64,000 nt of DNA. Source: Torymus aiolomorphi. Its lineage: Eukaryota; Arthropoda; Insecta; Hymenoptera; Torymidae. Under the pieces are notes generated by a model, which did no database searches, was not told the origin of the DNA, and worked only from the letters and a program-made list of their open reading frames with translations. The stretch lies in the NCBI GenBank assembly GCA_036365515.1, contig CM070877.1, positions 64,678,522-64,742,521 on the forward strand, read 5' to 3'. A program made the position numbers and the translations under genes. Below, one piece after another: positions 56,730-64,000 of this stretch. The number at the start of each line of letters is the position of its first letter. The first letter of the stretch is position 1.

Positions 56730-57213
56730 GGGGGCTAGACACCTTTTTCTCTGAAATAAAGAAGTCATATTTTAATACATAAATGTAAACTAATTATTTC
56801 CCACTTTTTACACATAAAAGGGAGTATATTTACCTCACATTAGACCTTGGTCTGGACCCTTCATGTGGTCCAGAAACATAGTTATCGATTAGGCAAGTTT
56901 TTTCACTGTTCGTAAGCTTTCAAACTTTCCTGCTGATGAAATGATCTCAAGTTTGAAGTGGATACTTCTAAAATGCATAATTTTCTTATAAATGTAAGGA
57001 TTTTTGATCTCATAAAAAAAAAGTTTGTGCTTACTTTTTGTACATTTTGCATTAATTTTAGAAGTTTTTTTAATGTATAAATTTTGTATGACATTCTATC
57101 CTAAATCCCTGCATTGATAAGGAAACTATACTATTCAGAAATACTCACTTCAAATTTGAAATCAGTACATCCGCATGATCATCTATAACTTTGCGGACAG
57201 TGAGCCTATTTCA
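56730..57213. mobile_element. Truncated copy of the TTAA hairpin MITE
   Basis: Preceded by TTAA (56726-56729) and starting GGGGGCTAGACACC, it follows the 3913-4588 MITE through the left arm and loop and into the right arm, which ends near 57213 without the terminal repeat. A matching end, GGTGTCTAGACCCC then TTAA, is found far away at 60407-60424; whether both ends belong to one 3.7-kb element is open. Confidence 0.75.
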
Positions 57214-58641
57214 TTAAAAACCATATTATGAGAAAATCAACTTTAAAGTTTTTATAACTCATAATACATGAAAATATCCAGACCATGCCTCCCTTGTTAT
57301 TGATATTAATTCTTATCTTTATACTGGTTAAAGAAAAAAGTTTTGCATTGACTTCCTTGCGTAGAATTTTATTTGCCTTGGTATTTGTTGACCTAGAAAA
57401 TAAAATCAACTTTTAGTTATTTCATATCATTTTGGCCATACATTCATTAATTCGTATCAAAAGCTTTTATGTGTGTCTTGTTGCCAGTGGTCCCCTTAAC
57501 CTCATCTGTCAAGCCCATAGTCCCATGGTAGTCGTAGGATATGGCTGTCAATCAGTGTTTTGCCTAGAAATCATTGAAACACGTACAATATATTTTTTAA
57601 CTTTTGGTTTAAAAAACAATAGTACAAAAAAACTTGATAAATTTGAAACACCAAATTTTTTAATTCCAGAGCTTCGTGCTAAAATTTGATGTATTACCAG
57701 TAATTTGCTACCTGTCCCATCAAAATCTATCGACTAGCTGCCAAGAACAGTCACGCAGAAGTTCAAAATATTATATTTTGAGAAATAAGCCTTTAAAGAA
57801 AAATAAATGAAATAAGTACATTAAACTTCAAAAATTATCAGTCATCGGATTTCCCATTTTTTCTCTTCTTGAAACTCAGTTTCCTGTATCTGAGATCCGT
57901 TCTCCCACACGAAAGGATTTAAATATAAGGTCTGGCAGCTTGCATGTGTTCATCTATAATGTCATCCCAGCAGCATAGGGTCCAGTGAAATTAATTTCTA
58001 ACAATCTGTCCTTTCTTTAAACTTTTGATTAATCCTCTGATGATCGACTTTTTAAAACATCATATTGAGTTATATAATTATTTGTAATACTAAGATAAAT
58101 GTAGAATATGGAGCAGATCATATAAAATGTGAAAGCCCAATCGAAACTTAAGAAGCCACCATTATCATGGCCAAAAGTATATTAGTACGTAAAAGTTGAT
58201 AAGACCATGTCTCCCATTATCACAGATTATACTTATTGTATTTGTTTGTGTTGTATTTAAACCTTTATTACATATTTCTTGTGTGCAAATAGGCTTGTCG
58301 CTCTTACGTGACACATCTTGCCATTTATTGCAGTGCACAACTCTTTTGGATTGAATTATATCCTACAATGAGCTAAACTCAATAATCTCACTTTCATTTT
58401 TCTTATGAAATAGATATATTTTGATTTATTCGATCAGAATTATCACTACTTTTTTCTTCATACATTTAATTAAATATTGACAATTCATGTTTTTGGTTTG
58501 AATATCTGTATTTAATTTTCATGCAGTATAATCCTGTCTTGAATTGAAGCACTTTTCAAATTTCAACAAAATTGTCACTGCACGCCCATATTATTAAACT
58601 TGAAAAACTTTTCAGATATACCATTACATATAATAACACAT
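57214..58641. other. Non-coding stretch
   Basis: AT-rich; CAGACCATG.CTCCC occurs twice (about 57278 and 58204). The 85-codon ORF at 57432-57689 shows no motif. Confidence 0.4.
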
Positions 58642-59466
58642 TGTGACGGAGCATCCCCGCCACTGTTCGAATTACGCGCTGCCAGGGTGCAGTAGCGCGA
58701 GCAACCACGGCAGCAGTGGCGCTGCATGCATGCGCAGCCCCACTCACGACAATCGAGCCGCCGTCGCCGCTATCAAGGCTAGCGATGACGCCGCTCAGGG
58801 GGAATAAAGGCAGCGGCTGGCGCCGTCGGAGGCGAGTCCGCTCGGGGCAGTGGAGAGGTACACCTCCCGCTTCCACCAGCTCCGAGTCCACTCTTGCCTG
58901 CGGGTGCACTCGAGGCATGATTGGGCAGTAGAGCCGGAGAGCGCACTCCCTGCACCGCGGGTACACTCGGGTGCAGAAAGCCGACGGTGATTACGGGTAC
59001 ACCCAGATCACTCACCAGGAGGTTGCAGGTACACCTGGACCTCTTTTCCCCTTCCGACAAGCCACGGGTACATTCGGGCTTGTATCCCATCCTGACCAGA
59101 CCTGCGGGTACACTCGGGGTCTGTCCTCCTGGAGCAGCTGCGGGTACACTCGGGCCGCCTCCTCCCCGCTTCCGTGCGAACCGTATTTTAACCCGGGTTA
59201 GTTTATTAACATGTACGATTATTATTAGAGTAAGACTATGTAAAATATTGTAACTGCGTGCTACCGGCTAATTAGTTGCTAACACCGCTGTGTTCTTTTC
59301 TGTTTCAGAGTCAAGCACCACCATAGAGTCTCTCTCTTGTACATAAATATATCTATGACTCAATAAATATTCATATTTACATTACTTGCTCTGTTTAATC
59401 GAACCTTTATTTCGCAATGAACCCTGGTAAACTCGAGAGCATCCGGTGGGAAATAACCCCGTTACA
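58642..59466 (+). repeat. Solo LTR, 825 bp, with ACAT target duplication
   Basis: Starts TGTGACGG, ends CGTTACA, flanked by ACAT (58638-58641, 59467-59470). It is GC-rich, unlike its AT-rich surroundings, and holds an AATAAA near 59362. No internal element remains, so LTR-LTR recombination is likely. Confidence 0.82.
58896..59165 (+). repeat. Dispersed 12-mer array inside the solo LTR
   Basis: CGGGTACACTCGG and variants (CGGGTGCACTCG, CGGGTACATTCGG, CGGGTACACCC) recur about eight times at uneven 25-50-bp spacing. ORFs across it with GTLG/HSG repeats are by-products. Confidence 0.75.
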
Positions 59467-59470
59467 ACAT

Positions 59471-60769
59471 TAAATTTTCACTTTTTGATTCACCTACAAA
59501 TAAGTACAAATATTAAAACACTAAGAGAAAAACTATGCACGACAACAAATTCTGCTGAAATCATATGGCTAATGGTTATGTTAATGTCGAGCTATTAACT
59601 ATATGAAATTGTATTTACACTGGTATTGGCAGACAAGCTATATATATATAATTCATAAGTTCAATAAAAGAATATTTGAATTTTTAAAAATTTTTAGGTA
59701 TAAGACCACCTCAAAGGGATAAAAGTAGGTTACCATGTGAAATGCTCAGGGCCCTTTCTACAAAAGTGGAGTGTCGTCGATTCTATAGCATACGTAATTA
59801 TTGGCGTATCATAGTCCAAATATCTTTAGTTCAACATAGTTCACGCCAGATTGCGCCAAATTATTCTATACAATAATTGTTATATATTATTCGATGGTAT
59901 AATAATTGTTTTATATTCAATCGTTTTATATTCAATTATTTTATATTATTCGAGATATTTCGACCATAAAACACTATAAATTACGAATCTCACAGATTAT
60001 ACCCGTAATTATACACGCATAATACATATATTATACGTGCTCGAAATGTCATTAAATTGATTTTTGTCAGTTTATTCTGTTATTTTTTCTAATAAATTGA
60101 TTTATTTTTACATAATATTTATTTATGTTTATAAATATATTATGTAAATTTAATAAAAATTAAAAAAATATATTTACAGTCGGAAGAAAAAAGAAATACT
60201 TCCAATAAATAAGAGCATATATGTCGAAAAAACAATATTGGAGAAAAACGAAATTACAGTGAAAAATCGATAATAAGTATAATCAGTATTTTATCAATAT
60301 CTTCGAAAAAAAAATGGATATCGTTCTCCGGCAAAATGGAACATATTCCATAGATGCTTTCCTACAAAATAGCACAAAAAAAATTCGATTTTTTTGAAAA
60401 AAGAAAGGTGTCTAGACCCCTTAAGATATATACTTTATTATATTTAATTATTTTTTAATATTTCTCCCTTTCGTTATTTTATTTTTATTAAATTTTTTTT
60501 TCTTTGTTTTAACTTCGCTTAGTAGATGATCAGCAGTTTGTGCTGTAAAGCAATATGCCTTACCATTCAAAGTCTTCTTAACGGGATGTCGGAGTAACAG
60601 AACTAGTTTTTCAAAGTTTTCTATGTAAAGAATTAACCGACATAGCTGAAATTTTGGGAATCACTTCAAAATTTGTATATCAAGTGCGGACAACTCTTGG
60701 ATTTTGGAAAATTGTCATATTTTTTTATTTAGAAAATAAAATATACTACAGTAATTTCATATAATAATA
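59471..60769. other. AT-rich, no gene
   Basis: Contains the GGTGTCTAGACCCC/TTAA terminus at 60407-60424. Nothing else recognised. Confidence 0.4.
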
Positions 60770-61428
60770 CATTAACTGCGGCGTCCCCTTAAGCCATAAA
60801 TTACTCTTTTTAGTTCCGGGATATTTTGGAGTTGCAAGCCAAACAACATTTTTTGCTATTCTAAATTGTTCTATATCGATAACTTGTAAATGTATTATGT
60901 TGATAAGTATATTTTTGGACGTGTTTTATACAATCATCAGCATCTTGAATAACTTCTTCAAAAGGCTTTTGAAGATTGTGCGAAGAAGCATAATCCAAGT
61001 CCACCTACACCATCCACAGCTCCTTTCCATGTCCAGTAGCAGAGAACATCCATTTTATATCTTATGGTGCTCGCTTTAATTCGTAAAGTTAAAAGCGATT
61101 TTTAAAATGACTAGCGCCACCATCTGATGTAATGCTAATTTTTGTTATTGAATTACGACAATTTTCTTTTATATAACTAATGATCTTTTCTATAGCCAGT
61201 AAAGCAAATGCCGAATCGTGCTTTCGTCATGACTTATGGCTGTAAAACTTTGTGTCGAATCCCCTTGATAAGCTATTGCTGTGGAAATAGAAATTTGGTT
61301 ATTTATCCAATGATTTCCCTGAACGGCATTATTGTGAATCACAGCCCAGTTTTCAGCGAAGTCTACTTGAAGAACTAAATGATGTAGATCTTTTTTAGCA
61401 TTTTCTCTTTCTGCTTTAATAGCTTTTC
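60770..61428 (-). pseudogene. DDE-type transposase-like remnant
   Basis: Minus strand encodes LVLQVDFAENWAVIHNNAVQ, GNHWINNQISISTAIAYQGD, a TSDGGASHFKN-like stretch in a shifted frame, GKGAVDGVGG and IAKNVVWLATPKYPGTKKS. The DFAEN ... SDGxxxxFKN ... GKGxxDGxGG order is typical of a transposase-like family common in insect genomes; I do not know its superfamily. At least four frameshifts/stops. Confidence 0.65.
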
Positions 61429-61429
61429 A

Positions 61430-62994
61430 TTTGTTAAAGAGGTTTAAGATGAGTTCGGGCCTCCTTAGGACAGTTAATTTTAATACCCCATTAGGAATGT
61501 TGTCGGGCCCAGGGGCCTTTCCGTTATGTCTCTTCGATGCTACCCTGAGTTAACTCAGCTGGAATAGAGGAACAGGGATCTCATCACCTAGGTAGCTTTC
61601 CCTGGGTTCACCTTGCGGAAACAGTTCATCCACTATGTTCAGCTCTGTTTCCGTGTCGTTTGGGCTTAAGTTTGCTGATCACTAATCTATAAGTTGTACC
61701 CCATGGGTCCCGGTCTACGTCGCTGCACAGAGCCTTCCAGCATTGCTTTTTCCTCTGCGTAATAGCGTCTCGGCGTTCTTTTCTGGCCCATTTATGTTCT
61801 TGTGCCTTTTCCTCTTGTCGGTACAATTCCTTTTCGTAGCTGTCTGTGCGTTCCTCAGGTGCTGTTTGCGGCAACTTCTCAGCTCAGCGATCTCCCAGCC
61901 CCACCAGAATGCTGGCTGATGATTTCGATGTCTTCTTCTCCGAGGCATCGAAGCGTCGCACGCGTGGCTGATTATTGCTGTAAATTTCTCAGTTCGTTCA
62001 TTCCGTGTACTTGTGGCGTCCATACCTGGGTTACTTTTGATGCATTTTACGAATACTTCCCTATCCAGCTTCTTCGCCACCCAACCCTTGTGTAGAATTC
62101 GTGGCGGATTGAGTTTGCAGCTTTTAAACTTAAAACATATGTAGCGGTGTTGCTAAACGATTCTTCTTTCAGGACCTCTCAATTGCGCAGGTTTCTCATC
62201 TGTGCTGGACGGACGAAGGTAAGGTCCAGTACCGAGAGGGTGGCTCTTCATTCGAATATCTCTATTCCTGGGTGGTCAATTACCGCCAAGTCAAGCGAGG
62301 TCATCAGCTCGTTCAGCGTTTGCCCTTTTCCATCTTCCGGGCTGTTACTCCATGATCTCGTCTTAGCGTTGAAGTCTCCTGCTATTGCAACTGGCTCTGT
62401 ATGCTATCTCACGCTGTCTTGTAGCTCCTCTAGATCTAGTTGAAAGGCCTGTATAGGGCTGTTAGGTAAGTAGTAGCAGCTATAGACTGCAGTGTCCCCC
62501 AGTGTGAAGCAAACGTAGCCGTTTCCTTGTTTGATTGATCTCACTTGTACGTCGGCTCCTTATAGGGCCAGTATAGGAGCGTCATTTCTTTTATCGATGT
62601 GCTGTCCTCTATTCTCTCTGTATTTGTTCTGCTCTGAAATAAGCAGCATGCCCGCTGCTTGCACTGTGGCTGTATAGTACAATAAATCCTGTGCAGCAGA
62701 ACTTCGATTTCTATTTATTTGCCATCCCTAATCTTCTTTTTTAGCTTCCGCTAGGGCGACGCATTTGGTTCTGCCTGAGCAATGGTCGTGAGAGGCTCTG
62801 ATTGCCTCGCACTGGATGCATTTTGGCTCATTTGGGCCCTTCGTAGTAAGATGAGCCTTGGAGCCGCACAAAAAGCAAAACTTTATTCCACTACGGTTTT
62901 CCTGCGTGCAGTTTGCCGATGTATGTCCAAATCCGAGACACCTGAAACACCTTGGGACGGTGATTCTTTCGCAAACCCTAACATCTTCTCGTAG
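61430..62994 (-). pseudogene. R1-like LINE: ORF1 knuckles, endonuclease and start of RT
   Basis: In minus-strand order: CCHC knuckles of ORF1 (RCLGFGHTSANC, 62960-62895; CFLCGSKAHLT, then IQCEA), APE-type endonuclease of ORF2 (GDFNAKTRSWSNSPEDGKGQ near 62380-62320, LDLTFVRPAQ near 62215), a linker (WWGWEIAELRSCRK, near 61900) and the RT opening NGKAPGPDNIPNG near 61490. Stops throughout. Cut at 61430 against the transposase remnant. Confidence 0.85.
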
Positions 62995-64000
62995 TTACCT
63001 CACTTTATTTTCAGTTTCTTCTTTTTTGATTATCACGTACTTTATGAAGGACGCGATTTTTTCCCAGCATTCTCTATCTAACGTAGCGATCTGTTGCCTA
63101 AGTGTTTCACGTTGCTAATCATGTGCCAGGCAGCTGAAGATCGCGTGCTCCGCGTCATCAAATTCTGCTCCACAATTTGGACAAATTGACAAATTGAACT
63201 GTCTCGTATTTTGCGCTTGCTTAGGTACGCGCAAAAGCAACCATGTCCGCTTAGTGCTTGGCTCACCCGGTAGTCAAGTCTACCGTGTTTCCTTTGCATC
63301 AACTCTTTGATGCTCTTTATCAGTCTATACATCCATCTTTCTTTGGCGTATGCGTCTCATTCTTTCTGCCACTCTCGAAGTAGAACTTCACGAGTTTGCT
63401 CTTTGCTTTTTAACTTCGGCACTGCTGCTTCTTCCAATTGTTGCTTCTTCCAGGTATTTGCCCTTTCCTTAGCCAAGAACCATATTGCAGCCATACCTGC
63501 GAGCAGCAATGCCGCACCCTTACGCCTTTTATAATTGAACAAGTAGGCACCGAACCACCCATGTCGTCTGAGTGCCTGCGTGATCCACTAATCGAGTCTT
63601 CCGTATTCTCGGGTCGTCCACTCTTTGACGCTCCTAATAAGCGTGTGTGTCCACCTGCCTTCAGGGTATGTGCTCCATTTACCTTGCCATTCTTGCAGTA
63701 GTGCTGCGTGGGCTTCCCTTTTCATATCCAGTAGGGTGGCTGTCTCGTCCTCTCGTTGCTGCCTCTCGCACACGTTGATTCTTTCCTTAGCGAGTAGCCA
63801 TATCGGGGCTATTCCAGCGAGGAACAAGGTTGCGCCCAGTGATATGGCACGATATTCGCTAATAACTCGAAGTACTATTCATCGCTGTACCGCAGCCATA
63901 TTCTTCATGACTACGCTGTTGTGCGCATGGGCACCCCACAGAGGCAAGCCGTAGAGTAGCACCGAGTGCACCACAGTCGCCAGAAGTGCTCGGCTGCCTT
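62995..64000 (-). pseudogene. R1-like LINE ORF2, post-RT C-terminal part, runs off window
   Basis: VVHSVLLYGLPLWGAHAHN (63945-63890) is the region after RT in R1-clade ORF2. A block with LLLAGMAAIWFLAKERAN ... REWQKE ... HGRLDYR.SQALSGHG.F.AYL is present twice in tandem (about 63840-63560 and 63520-63190). A CCHC-like end (FVQIVEQN in one frame, Cys pairs in another) and a final stop TAA at 62995-62997 follow. It abuts the ORF1 sequence of the next LINE without 3' UTR. Confidence 0.8.

Noticed and set aside
58716..59253. GC-rich ORFs up to 136 codons
   Set aside because: Lie in the solo LTR and its 12-mer array; composition explains the open frames.
56730..60420. A single complete 3.7-kb piggyBac element
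   Set aside because: No transposase frame, and the right end matches the family for only about 14 bp; kept as an open possibility only.

Overview
This window is eukaryotic nuclear DNA, most likely from an arthropod and probably an insect. It is AT-rich, has GT-AG introns and an arthropod-style TATA plus TCAGT core promoter, and carries Penelope, BEL/Pao, copia, Ty3/gypsy and R1-like elements, TTAA-flanked MITEs and a RAD51-like exon. It is almost entirely transposon on transposon. I see no intact host gene; the only clear host-derived sequence is a frameshifted RAD51-like exon near 8.5-9.0 kb.

Layout. 1-5.2 kb: a decayed LTR retrotransposon with a TTAA hairpin MITE in or next to its 3' LTR. 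5.2-8.4 kb: AT-rich DNA and a Penelope-like element (minus strand, reverse transcriptase plus GIY-YIG, candidate hammerhead ribozyme). 8.5-9.0 kb: RAD51-like exon. 9.4-11.3 kb: tandem repeats and a 226-bp (TG)n tract. 11.3-23.2 kb: a composite Ty3/gypsy element with three near-identical LTR copies. It holds two oppositely oriented coding blocks whose Gag proteins have very large CCHC-knuckle arrays, and 4-bp target duplications plus a nearby copy of the empty site mark its borders. 23.5-27.8 kb: a palindromic MITE and a 3.3-kb foldback structure. 28.4-30.7 kb: a truncated copia element. 30.7-32.0 kb: minisatellites. 32.1-36.3 and 53.4-54.7 kb: one BEL/Pao element split in its integrase gene.

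The centrepiece is what splits the BEL element: a 17.0-kb Polinton/Maverick (36336-53367) with 76-bp terminal inverted repeats that begin AGTATA. On the minus strand it encodes a protein-primed family B DNA polymerase, an A32-type packaging ATPase, a retrovirus-like integrase with chromodomain, an adenovirus-type cysteine protease, a major capsid protein, a penton-type minor capsid protein, a PLA2-like protein, two small basic (core or membrane-active type) proteins and other conserved Polinton proteins. ATPase, capsid, integrase and protease genes form a one-strand array with spacings of about -8 to +17 nt, including a TAATG junction. Upstream of this array lies a set of GC-rich hairpin repeats whose stems show compensatory change. 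A four-exon gene with three phase-1 introns and an apparent exon duplication lies upstream of the polymerase. The copy is decaying (stops and frameshifts in polymerase, ATPase, capsid and protease genes; Asn at the second catalytic position of integrase), but several open frames remain.

54.7-64 kb: LINE fragments, a truncated TTAA MITE, a solo LTR with TSD and an internal tandem array, a transposase-like pseudogene, and two head-to-tail R1-like LINE pieces that run off the right edge.
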